Shown: piece by piece, positions 1-6,285 of the stretch
Layout of the letters: every line of letters starts with the position of its first letter
How positions within the stretch are numbered: position 1 is the stretch's first letter
Source of the DNA: Xanthobacteraceae bacterium
GTDB taxonomy: Bacteria; Pseudomonadota; Alphaproteobacteria; Rhizobiales; Xanthobacteraceae
Assembly (NCBI GenBank): GCA_030043175.1
Contig: JASHYD010000282.1
Location: 1-6,285, forward strand
DNA: 6,285 nucleotides
Direction: 5' to 3'
Program-made: the position numbers and the translations under genes
The notes under the pieces: model-generated
Database searches by the model: none
What the model was told of the DNA's origin: nothing
The model's input: the letters and a program-made list of their open reading frames with translations, nothing else

Positions 1-567
1 CAAAACCCGGCAGTCCTCGGCGCGATATCGCTTGATTTGTTCGCGGTGTTACTGGGCGGCGCGACGGCTTTGCTGCCGATCTATGCGCGCGACATTCTGC
101 ACACCGGAGCCTGGGGACTCGGCATATTGCGCGGCGCTCCGGCCGTCGGGGCGTTTTTGATGGCCGTCGTGTTGTCGCGGCACTCCCTCGATTGCCACGC
201 CGGCTTAAGGATGTTTCAGGCGGTCATCGTCTTCGGCTTGGCGACGCTCGTTTTTGCACTGTCGCGCTCGATCTGGCTTTCGGTCCTCGCCTTGACGTTT
301 CTCGGCGCGGCGGACACCGTCAGCATGGTCATTCGCGTAGCGCTCGTGCAATCAACGACGCCGGACGAGATGCGCGGTAGGGTCGGGGCGGTGAACTTCC
401 TCTTCGTCAATACGTCCTATCAGCTCGGCGAATTCGAGAGCGGCGTCACGGCAGCTTTGTTCGGCGCGGTGCCAGCGGTCCTCATCGGCGGTCTTGGCAC
501 GATTGGTGTGGCGCTTTTATGGATGAAGCTCTTTCCCGCGGTTAGAAAGATTCAATGTCTAGAATAG
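1..567 (+). CDS. MFS transporter, EntS-like (MFS_3) exporter, C-terminal part, 5' truncated by window edge
   Basis: The reading frame is open from base 1 (QNPAVLGAISLDLFAVLLGG...), so the gene begins outside the window; the TTG at 37 is internal. What remains is about 188 residues with roughly five or six hydrophobic helices, the second half of a 12-helix transporter. The stretch PAVLGAISLDLFAVLLGGA followed by LLPIYARDIL, and later TTPDEMRGRVGAVN, are hallmarks of the MFS_3 group, which contains the enterobactin exporter EntS and macrolide-efflux-like proteins. In that family the protein sits in the inner membrane and exports a small molecule by proton antiport. The C-terminus, ending in a short basic tail after the last helix (LFPAVRKIQ), looks natural. 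A siderophore receptor lies about 1.2 kb downstream on the same strand, which fits siderophore export, but the intervening non-coding stretch argues against one operon. Family is confident; substrate is unknown. Confidence 0.85.
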   Translation, partial: QNPAVLGAISLDLFAVLLGGATALLPIYARDILHTGAWGLGILRGAPAVGAFLMAVVLSRHSLDCHAGLRMFQAVIVFGLATLVFALSRSIWLSVLALTFLGAADTVSMVIRVALVQSTTPDEMRGRVGAVNFLFVNTSYQLGEFESGVTAALFGAVPAVLIGGLGTIGVALLWMKLFPAVRKIQCLE

Positions 568-672
568 GGTGTGCGTCAGCTTCCGCGGGCCTGGTAAAGA
601 GATATACAGGGAGGGCTGGTTTGCGATGTTGAATTGGCGCGATTACCGCTGCCGGCCAGGCCCGTTACCCCA

Positions 673-1230
673 TCAAGAAGATATTGCGGTGGCCAGACCC
701 ACAGATCTCTCTGCTTTATGCGAATCGAATTTGACGTAGCCGGCCGGAATCGAACAGTTGCGCAGGCTGTGGTCCTTTCTGACAGTGGAGTCGTGCGCGG
801 CGATAACAGTTAATAGTGCGGCGTTCCGCTGTCGATTCTTCGTCGACGCGCTCGCAACGCCACTCCTCAGTCTGGTCCGTCGCACCGGCCATCCTGGCCG
901 CCGCCTGCCATTGCCTTCGGGATCGTTGGGATCGACAGCCGCGAATACCTGAGTGAGCGGGCTCGACTGCTTTGCGTTCATGAATATCCTTTGAGCCGGT
1001 TCCACGAAATAGGCGGCGTCGGCATCGCCGAGGGCGTGGGAAGTCTCGATACGCACATTCTTGTTCAGCACGTTGAGCTTGCCGGTCCGGCACCTCATGC
1101 CCGCTGCATCTGTTCGAATGAGATCAGCCGAGAATTGCTGTGCTGGCGCTGAAAGAGCCAAAGCGGCCAGCCAAAGGGCTGTACCAAGTGCCGAGATCGG
1201 TGATCGGCGGTGACGGCAGAGTCGCGTTGT
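673..1230 (-). pseudogene. Frameshifted remnant of a small secreted protein (LolA/DUF4412-like style)
   Basis: Read on the minus strand, a signal-peptide-like stretch (ALGTALWLAALALSAPAQQ, cleavage after APA) begins near 1197 and is followed by FSADLIRTDAAG, GKLNVLNKNVRIET, DADAAYFVEPAQRIFMNAKQ and DPNDP. At about 915-921 the sense continues in another frame: RQWQAAARMAGATDQ then EEWRCERVDEES, and later QKGPQPAQLF. At about 750-756 it returns to the first frame as SIPAGYVKFD. The changes fit a 1-base loss and then a 2-base loss, which together restore the frame. No ATG or GTG start sits in front of the signal peptide; the codon before TTRLCRH is CTC. From memory of rhizobial homologues, a WIDP-type segment between NCY and QKGPQ, and some residues after RIET, also seem to be missing. 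The parent type is a periplasmic protein of about 200 residues and unknown function. Decay is confident; the family name is not. Confidence 0.7.
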
Positions 1231-1803
1231 GAGCGAACAGTGTCCTGCACTCACGATGGGTAGCAAGTGGTCAGGGTGTTCCCGCTTCACGCCGCCGTGC
1301 TGGGCACACACACCGCTCTCTAAGATTCGCTCACCATGCCCGGATCGCCCATCCGCCGCCGGAGAGCCACGAGCCCCCAAGTTGACGAGCCAGATCAGAA
1401 TAACGGGATGGAGCCCAATGCCTGCAATCGCGTCCCAGAACACCACGACGAAGACAGAAGCGCCGTAGGGTCGGCCGTAACAGATCAACAAACTTTCCAA
1501 GCCATGATGGGACGCCATGACCGCCTAAACTACTGAGGCCAAGAGGCGGAAATTTTGCGAGCGGTTCATTTGCATGCTGCTTTATGCATGTGGCGCCACG
1601 CGACCATTGTGTTCGGGGACCGGCCGCCCAGCAATATCTCACGTAGGCCACGCATCGCCACAGGCAGAACTTTTTTGGCAACCGCGGCCTAACTGTCACA
1701 AAGCATGCGGATCGTGTGCGGTATATGACTTCCGAAGCTAGAATTCGCCGATTTCACGCAGGAACGCGACCTGGATCGTGCGGATACAGCTTTGGGGGCG
1801 TAC
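1231..1803. other. Long region without an intact gene, upstream of the receptor
   Basis: No open frame here looks like a real protein on either strand. A minus-strand frame from 1518 joins the pseudogene without a stop. It encodes one hydrophobic stretch (FVVVFWDAIAGIGLHPVILI, about 1398-1457) but has no ribosome-binding site or family likeness that I recognise. The right-hand part should carry the promoter of the receptor gene. I see a palindrome at 1590-1599 and a TATATG at 1722-1727 that could be a -10 element, but no well-spaced -35. I see no clear Irr-type iron control element, RirA-type box or Fur-type box. Confidence 0.5.
1571..1599. promoter_or_regulatory. Palindrome cluster upstream of the receptor gene, possible operator
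   Basis: GTGGCGCCAC at 1590-1599 is a perfect 10-bp palindrome. Immediately before it TGCATG occurs twice, at 1571-1576 and 1585-1590, 14 bases start to start, so both copies lie on nearly the same face or 1.3 turns apart. The cluster is about 205 bases ahead of the receptor start, far for a simple repressor site but possible if the leader is long. It matches no iron-regulator motif that I know. Chance palindromes are common in GC-rich DNA, so this is a weak call. Confidence 0.2.
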
Positions 1804-4266
1804 GTGTTCAGATCAGTTCGAAGCGAGTGGAGCCTCGGTGGCTCTATCTGTGTGATCGTCACAGCGGTCGGTGCCGCGTCGGCGCAGAACGCAGGTCCTC
1901 CGGCGGCGCCTCCCGGCGCCACGCCGTCGCAGCAGACATCCTCGGAGCCGCCGCCCACTGCCCTGCCTCCGGGCCGCGCGCCGCTCCCGCAGATCAACGT
2001 GCGGGCGCCGAAGCGGGCACCCCGAAAAAGCTCGACGAGGGTGACTAACCAGCCCGCTCCCGCAGCGCCGGCGGCTCCGACCACAGTACAACCGCCCCCC
2101 GATCTTGGCGTCGGCAATAACGCCGGGAGCACGGTCCCGCCGCTTCAGCAAACGCCGTCTCTCGGCAAGACCGGGACGAAGCTGGAAGACCTGCCCACAA
2201 GCGTTCAGATCATTAACCGCGACGTCATCAATCAGCAGGGCGCCAACTCGGTCCTCGACGCGCTTCCGAATGCGAGCGGCATCGTCCCGGGCGGCCAGGA
2301 CGGGCACTATCTTGACCTCTTCCTGATCCGCGGCCTGAACGCCCAATTCTACAATGACGGTTTCCGCGATGGCGACCAGCTCGGCGGCCTTTCCCACATG
2401 CTCAATGGCGTGAAGCAAGTCGAAATTCTGGAGGGGCCGGGTTCGGCGCTGTTCGGTAGCGGACCGCCAGGCGGCACGATCGACATCGTCCATTACACTG
2501 CGTCGTCGGATTTTCACTACGGCGCGAGCGTTCAGACGGGCTCGTTCGGGACCATCAACAGCACCGGCTATGTGACCGGCCCTACGTCCATTCCGGGCCT
2601 GAACTATCGCATAGACGGGACGGCTTCCCACACCGACGGGTTTCGCGATCTAAAGGCCTCCGATTACGAAATGAGGCCGGACATCGTCTGGAACGTGAAC
2701 AATCACAGGCTCGAATTCAGCCTCGACGCCCGCCAGCTGAACCAGACGCCAGATTCCTACGGCATCATCTACTACAACGGCTCCCCCCTGAAGAGCGTCC
2801 CAATCGACACCAAGTACTCGTGGCCGGGCTCCCACGTCGACCAGAATTACATTCGCCCGACGGTTACGGACCAGTGGTTCATAAGCGACATGCTGACCAT
2901 CAACAATCGGTTGTCCTATCTGTACAGGGATGTCGGCCTGCTGCGAACCGGCGACAGCTCGAGCACGAAGATTGACACGAACCCGGCTTCGCCTACCTAC
3001 GGCCAGGTCGTCAACATCCAGATTCGTAATCAGCACGATCGCGACAACACCCTCGACTATCAGTTCGAGCCGGTGTGGAAGTTCGCCACCGGCCCCGCGA
3101 CCCATACCCTGCTCACCGGCTTCGAATACATCCACGAGATCATCGATACACAGCGCACGACGGCGCCCCTTGCCAATATCCAGAACGGCTTTGCGCCGGT
3201 CCCCCCGGAGCTATCGTCGGGCACGCCCTTCCTCTGCGGTAAGCCGGTTGTCAAGGCTGGCACTGTACCTGGGCCTGGGCAGGTTGCATTCACGGGGCAG
3301 ACCTTGGCGCCCGGGCAGACTGCCGGCGAATCGTTTTCATGTGACGACGATCATCTAGCCGCGGATTATTATAGCCTCTATGCCACCGATCAGGTCGACT
3401 TAACCGACAGACTCAAGGTTCGCGCCGGCGTCCGGCAGGACTGGTGGAATGAAGCGCTGACACCGCTGATCAACGTGCCTGGCGGGACCTTCAACAATGA
3501 TGGCGTACCCCTCATGGCGGGCGTTACGCAGGAGCAAAATAACACGCCGGTGAGCTGGAACGTCGGCGCGGTATACAGTCTTTTTCCCGGCGTTTGGCCG
3601 TATGCCGGCGTGTCAAGGAGCTATCTTTCGAACTTCAACTCTGAAAACGTCCAGACCGGAATCGGCGCGCCGGAATCCGCGTTGCAATATGAGGCAGGAA
3701 TCAGGTTCTCAATCCTGAACGACAGGTTCGTCCTGAACACTGCGGCCTTCGACGTTAAACGCGAAAACGTCGCCACCCCCTTTACGTTGACCGACGGGAC
3801 CGAAACCGTGGTGTACGACAGTCAGAAGACGACGGGATACGAGGCCTCGCTCGATTACAAGGTCACGGACCAGTGGCGAATCCTGGCCAATTTTACAGCC
3901 CAGCACGCAGTGATCACGGACAGTCCTGACGCGCCGACCACGGTGGGCAATCATCCCCAGAGCGTCCCGCTCTACATGGCGAATCTGTGGACGACCTACA
4001 GGTTCTCCATCGCAGGCGTGCCAGGTTTCATTGTCGGCGCGGGTCTGAATTACCGGGACAAGAACTACAGTGACACCACGAACGTAAACTCGATACCTGC
4101 GTTCGTGATCGGAAATGCCCTTTTCGGTTACGAAGCAGAAAACTGGGGAATTTCGCTGAATGTGAAGAACTTCACCAATCAGCGGTACTATGTGGAAGCC
4201 AACGCCGCGGGAGCAGTCGTCGGCGAGCAATTGAGCGCTTTTCTTAAAATCTATGTCAAACAGTGA
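1804..4266 (+). CDS. TonB-dependent siderophore receptor (outer-membrane ferric-chelate transporter)
   Basis: Outer-membrane gated barrel that imports a ferric siderophore using TonB-ExbBD energy. I chose GTG 1804 (820 residues) because GGGGG lies five bases ahead; TTG 1792 in the same frame would add four residues, and no ATG start exists before the signal peptide. Residues about 1-27 form a signal peptide with two or three arginines, a hydrophobic core and an ASA cleavage site. A Pro/Ala-rich linker follows, with a TonB box, LPQINVRAP, at about 61-69. The plug (about 121-231) shows KLEDLPTSVQIINRDVI, FLIRGLNA and VEILEGPGSALFGSGPPGG, all typical of the FhuA/FoxA/FpvA siderophore class. The rest is a beta-barrel with a two-cysteine loop (C478 and C513, the only cysteines after the signal peptide), probably a disulfide in an extracellular loop. 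The final strand ends FLKIYVKQ, without the usual terminal aromatic. Length is normal and the frame intact. The ligand is unknown. Confidence 0.95.
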   Translation: MFRSVRSEWSLGGSICVIVTAVGAASAQNAGPPAAPPGATPSQQTSSEPPPTALPPGRAPLPQINVRAPKRAPRKSSTRVTNQPAPAAPAAPTTVQPPPDLGVGNNAGSTVPPLQQTPSLGKTGTKLEDLPTSVQIINRDVINQQGANSVLDALPNASGIVPGGQDGHYLDLFLIRGLNAQFYNDGFRDGDQLGGLSHMLNGVKQVEILEGPGSALFGSGPPGGTIDIVHYTASSDFHYGASVQTGSFGTINSTGYVTGPTSIPGLNYRIDGTASHTDGFRDLKASDYEMRPDIVWNVNNHRLEFSLDARQLNQTPDSYGIIYYNGSPLKSVPIDTKYSWPGSHVDQNYIRPTVTDQWFISDMLTINNRLSYLYRDVGLLRTGDSSSTKIDTNPASPTYGQVVNIQIRNQHDRDNTLDYQFEPVWKFATGPATHTLLTGFEYIHEIIDTQRTTAPLANIQNGFAPVPPELSSGTPFLCGKPVVKAGTVPGPGQVAFTGQTLAPGQTAGESFSCDDDHLAADYYSLYATDQVDLTDRLKVRAGVRQDWWNEALTPLINVPGGTFNNDGVPLMAGVTQEQNNTPVSWNVGAVYSLFPGVWPYAGVSRSYLSNFNSENVQTGIGAPESALQYEAGIRFSILNDRFVLNTAAFDVKRENVATPFTLTDGTETVVYDSQKTTGYEASLDYKVTDQWRILANFTAQHAVITDSPDAPTTVGNHPQSVPLYMANLWTTYRFSIAGVPGFIVGAGLNYRDKNYSDTTNVNSIPAFVIGNALFGYEAENWGISLNVKNFTNQRYYVEANAAGAVVGEQLSAFLKIYVKQ

Positions 4267-4590
4267 AGGTCGCGAGGATGCCCGCGCTGGATATCCCGGT
4301 TGCGGCACGGGGTCCCTAGCTGGCGTCCTCGCCTCCAGTATTCATGCTCGCGAGAAGTTGCTCGAGAGCTGGTAACACTCGTTCATCGATTCCATAAAAC
4401 CAATCATTCGTGAGGGATTCCGGCCGTCCTGTGCACAGATGTCGTGACGCTGTCGTCGGAAATTGTTCGGTCAATTCCGAATCATTGGTGCCGAGCTATC
4501 TCTTAGCTTTGATGCATGGAGAGCCGCTACGCGACTTGGCGCGAACGGTTGCAGTCTTCAAGGTTGTGAGGTGCTGGCGGGGATAGAGAC
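4267..4590. other. Intergenic region between receptor and MFS gene
   Basis: This 324-base gap holds the post-receptor hairpin on the left and a second dyad at 4456-4480 on the right: TCGGA-A-ATTG, a six-base loop TTCGGT, then CAATTCCGA, giving nine pairs with one bulged A. The gap is large enough for a separate promoter for the downstream MFS gene, so the two genes are probably not strictly co-transcribed. No coding frame here has a family likeness, and I could not fix a convincing -35/-10 pair. Confidence 0.45.
4272..4332 (+). terminator. Long hairpin just after the receptor stop codon, possible terminator or 3' stabiliser
   Basis: GCGAGGATGCC (4272-4282) pairs over all 11 positions with GGCGTCCTCGC (4322-4332), counting one G-U pair in RNA. 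Inside the 39-base loop, ATCCCG and CGGGGT can form a second, smaller stem. The outer stem starts five bases after the stop codon. No run of T follows, so it is not a standard intrinsic terminator; it may instead stop exonucleases, or act with Rho. The pairing was read directly from the sequence; the role is inferred. Confidence 0.4.
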
Positions 4591-5901
4591 GTGTCGGCCG
4601 GCGATTCAACAGCAACATTCTACGGGTGGCGCGTCGTTGCTGCCGTTTTCGTGTTGGCCACCTTCGGGTGGGGCTTCGGATTCTACGGTCCTCCTGTCTA
4701 CCTGCAAACAGTGCGCGAGGCCCGGGGGTGGCCACTGGCGCTGATTTCGACGGCGGTAACAGTTCATTTCTTGTTCGGCGCCTTGGTGGTCGCTAATCTG
4801 CCGAAACTCTACAAGACATTCGGCGTCTCCGCAGTCACCAAGACAGGATGCGTTGCGCTCGCGGCCGGCATTCTCGGATGGGCGGCGGCACAGGAGCCAT
4901 GGCAACTTTTCTTGGCCACCCTTTTCAGTGGCGGCGGATGGGTCACGATGAGCTCTGCGGCCGTCAATGCGATCATCTCGCCTTGGTTCGTCCGATCGCG
5001 TGCCGCTGCACTCGCCGCGGCTTATAATGGCTCGAGCGTCGGCGGTGTGGTCTTCTCCCCTCTGTGGGTCGCCGCGATTGGCCTGCTTGGATTCCTGGGC
5101 GCGGCGCTTGCGATCGGTTTCGTCATGATCGCGACCACCTGGGTGCTCGCGAACCGCTACTACTCGAAGACGCCGGAACAGATGGGGCTTGTGCCCGACG
5201 GCGATACCCTCAGTAGCGGTGCTGTCTCGGTCACCTCACCGCTTGTCGTGTCATTGCCAGGCAACCAGCTCCGGCGGAATTGGCGGTTCTTAACGCTCGC
5301 CATAGGGATGGCGCTCGGGCTGTTCGCGCAGATCGGCCTTCTTGCCCATCTGTTCTCGCTGCTTGCGCCCGCGTTCGGCCCGCAACTTGCTGGCATCGCC
5401 GCGGGTACGGCCACAGCTTCCGCAATTGTAGGGCGCACGCTCTTCGGATGGTTGATGCCGATCGGGGCCGATCGCCGGCTCATTGCATGTGCCAGCTATC
5501 TCGTCCAGATCGCTGGATCGCTGGCATTCCTCCTTGCAGCAGGGAACGATGTCCCCATGCTCCTGCTGGGCGTCGTCCTATTCGGCTTCGGGATCGGGAA
5601 CGCGACCTCGTTGCCGCCATTGATCGCTCAGGTCGAGTTCGCGAAGGACGATGTTTCACGCGTCGTTCCGCTGATCGTGGCAATCAGCCAAGGCACCTAC
5701 GCGTTCGCCCCGGCCGTTTTCGGCCTCATCCGCGAGTACACGCCGCGAGCTGGGACGGTGGCAGCTAATAGTTCGCCCTATTTCTTCATCGCCGCAGCAG
5801 TGATCCAGGGAGCTGCAATCGCTGCCTTCATCCTCGGGCGTTTTCGCACCTGCGAGCGGCAGGGGAAAAATCACAGAACGCACCGACCGAGTGAGCGATG
5901 A
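4591..5901 (+). CDS. MFS transporter, monocarboxylate/oxalate-formate-like
   Basis: An intact 436-residue inner-membrane transporter of usual MFS length. The GTG start is well supported: a stop codon lies in frame at 4567-4569, no other start codon is available, and GGCGGGG lies eight bases ahead. Helices run from about residue 12 (WRVVAAVFVLATFGWGFGFY) with six segments before a central cytoplasmic loop (about 190-230) and six after it. The loop begins NRYYSKTPEQMGLVPDG, a pattern common in bacterial MFS proteins related to the monocarboxylate (MCT) and oxalate/formate groups. PWFVRSRAAALAAAYNGSSVGG (about 131-152) is the conserved basic cytoplasmic loop and helix 5 of that group. Such proteins move small organic acids or other metabolites with protons. 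It lies 324 bases after a siderophore receptor on the same strand, so an iron-chelate or carboxylate-siderophore substrate is conceivable, but nothing in the protein proves this. Confidence 0.9.
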   Translation: MSAGDSTATFYGWRVVAAVFVLATFGWGFGFYGPPVYLQTVREARGWPLALISTAVTVHFLFGALVVANLPKLYKTFGVSAVTKTGCVALAAGILGWAAAQEPWQLFLATLFSGGGWVTMSSAAVNAIISPWFVRSRAAALAAAYNGSSVGGVVFSPLWVAAIGLLGFLGAALAIGFVMIATTWVLANRYYSKTPEQMGLVPDGDTLSSGAVSVTSPLVVSLPGNQLRRNWRFLTLAIGMALGLFAQIGLLAHLFSLLAPAFGPQLAGIAAGTATASAIVGRTLFGWLMPIGADRRLIACASYLVQIAGSLAFLLAAGNDVPMLLLGVVLFGFGIGNATSLPPLIAQVEFAKDDVSRVVPLIVAISQGTYAFAPAVFGLIREYTPRAGTVAANSSPYFFIAAAVIQGAAIAAFILGRFRTCERQGKNHRTHRPSER

Positions 5902-6102
5902 CCGCAATGGGTCTTGTGTCTCGAGTAACGCCGGTCCGCACGGCGGTTGCGTAACTGTACGGGAGATAAAGGAAGGCCCTTTTGCGGTCGGCGATCAGGT
6001 CGCTGATCCCAATCCACCGCAGGCTGCTGTCGTCAAGCGACGGTGGTGAACGTTGCAGAAAGTCGGGACAATGATCCCGGCAGGCAAAGTCGAGAGAGGC
6101 GA
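5902..6102. other. Non-coding stretch between the MFS gene and the group II intron
   Basis: No credible gene is seen. Several inverted repeats are present: AACGCCG with CGGCGGTT (5927-5948), AAAGG with CCTTT (5968-5982), and GATCAG-gtcg-CTGATC (5993-6008). If the intron begins near 6103, the last bases here are its 5' exon and should contain the intron-binding sites IBS2 and IBS1. The target gene or element is not recognisable. Confidence 0.4.
5927..5983 (+). terminator. Possible terminator hairpins after the MFS gene
   Basis: The first hairpin lies 26 bases after the MFS stop: AACGCCG pairs with CGGC(G)GTT across a seven-base loop, with one bulged G. A second, smaller hairpin (AAAGG-aaggc-CCTTT) ends in four T residues. 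Neither is a strong intrinsic terminator alone. The call rests on position and pairing only. Confidence 0.25.
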
Positions 6103-6285
6103 GTGCAAGCTGAGCAGCCGACAAGGCTGAGAGTCTGACAGGGTGCGAGTCCCTGTACCGTCAATTACCTGTGTTCGGACGGTTAGCATATCCGGTGCGT
6201 GTGGAGGTAACAAAGCACGATAGGCCCGGATGTAAAAGCCCCGGCTGCCCTGCAGCAGTATTCGCAGCGGTAGGAACGATCTGGG
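6103..6285 (+). ncRNA. Group II intron, 5' ribozyme portion (domain I), truncated by window edge
   Basis: The segment reads like the start of a bacterial group II intron. A GTGCA at 6103-6107 is near the usual GUGYG 5' end. It is followed by a hairpin CAGCC-gacaa-GGCTG (6115-6129), the typical stem-loop ACAGGG-tgcgagt-CCCTGT (6138-6156), a GTGC...GCAC stem ending in AAAGCACGATAGG (about 6196-6225), and a GC-rich stem region running into GGAACGATC near the edge. These strings match my memory of domain I in rhizobial and proteobacterial introns that encode a reverse transcriptase/maturase. Such introns self-splice and move by copying RNA into DNA. The maturase gene and domains V and VI would lie beyond the window, so I cannot tell whether the intron is complete. 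The exact 5' boundary is uncertain and may lie some bases away. Confidence 0.65.

Noticed and set aside
625..738. A short plus-strand frame starting MLNWRDYRC after GGGAGGG
   Set aside because: The start has a purine-rich stretch ahead, but the product is only 37 residues, matches nothing I know and runs into the pseudogene on the other strand.
673..1518. A 281-residue minus-strand open frame as an intact gene
   Set aside because: Only its middle carries a signal peptide and family-like sequence. The homology leaves the frame twice and the first 95 residues have no family likeness, so it is an accidental read-through of a decayed gene.
1735..1765. An Irr or Fur type iron box near GCTAGAATTCGCC
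   Set aside because: Only the short GAATTC core is symmetric; the match to known iron-box consensus sequences is too poor to call.
1813..2631. A 272-residue minus-strand frame opposite the receptor
   Set aside because: It lies entirely over the well-supported receptor gene, has Arg/Ala-rich composition typical of antisense frames in GC-rich DNA, and shows no domain.
3709..4308. A 199-residue minus-strand frame over the receptor 3' end
   Set aside because: It is an antisense shadow of the beta-barrel coding region with no recognisable motif or ribosome-binding site.
5828..6124. A 98-residue minus-strand frame overlapping the MFS 3' end
   Set aside because: It overlaps the end of the MFS gene and crosses the proposed intron boundary; I see no family likeness.
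6137..6157. A tRNA T-arm-like hairpin (CAGGG-tgcgagt-CCCTG)
   Set aside because: No acceptor stem, D-arm or anticodon arm can be placed around it, and the same hairpin is typical of group II intron domain I.

Overview
The window looks like an accessory, iron-uptake-flavoured stretch of an alphaproteobacterial chromosome. Codon usage is GC-rich. The alanine/proline-rich TonB-box linker and the style of the major facilitator (MFS) proteins recall Bradyrhizobium and relatives. That assignment is inference from protein style; there is no taxonomic marker gene here.

Layout, all intact genes on the + strand: (1) 1-567, the C-terminal part of an EntS-type MFS exporter cut by the window edge. (2) 568-1803, a long stretch with no intact gene. 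It holds a minus-strand pseudogene of a small secreted protein (about 673-1230), whose homology continues across two compensating frameshifts, and then the upstream region of the receptor, with a perfect 10-bp palindrome. (3) 1804-4266, an intact TonB-dependent outer-membrane receptor of the siderophore class, with signal peptide, TonB box, plug and barrel. Its stop codon is followed by a long hairpin. (4) 4591-5901, an intact 12-helix-type MFS transporter resembling the monocarboxylate/oxalate-formate group. (5) 5902-6102, non-coding, with several small hairpins. (6) About 6103-6285, sequence that reads as the 5' part (domain I) of a bacterial group II intron ribozyme, running off the right edge.

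How the genes could work together: the receptor would take a ferric chelate across the outer membrane using TonB/ExbBD energy, and the two flanking MFS proteins could export or import a ligand at the inner membrane. No siderophore biosynthesis gene, ABC importer or ferric reductase is visible, so the ligand cannot be named and the functional link to the MFS proteins is only by position. The decayed gene and the group II intron suggest a region open to insertion and decay. I found no convincing wholly new system. The best leads are the intron at the right edge, the clearly readable pseudogene, and the receptor-plus-MFS pairing without an ABC transporter.
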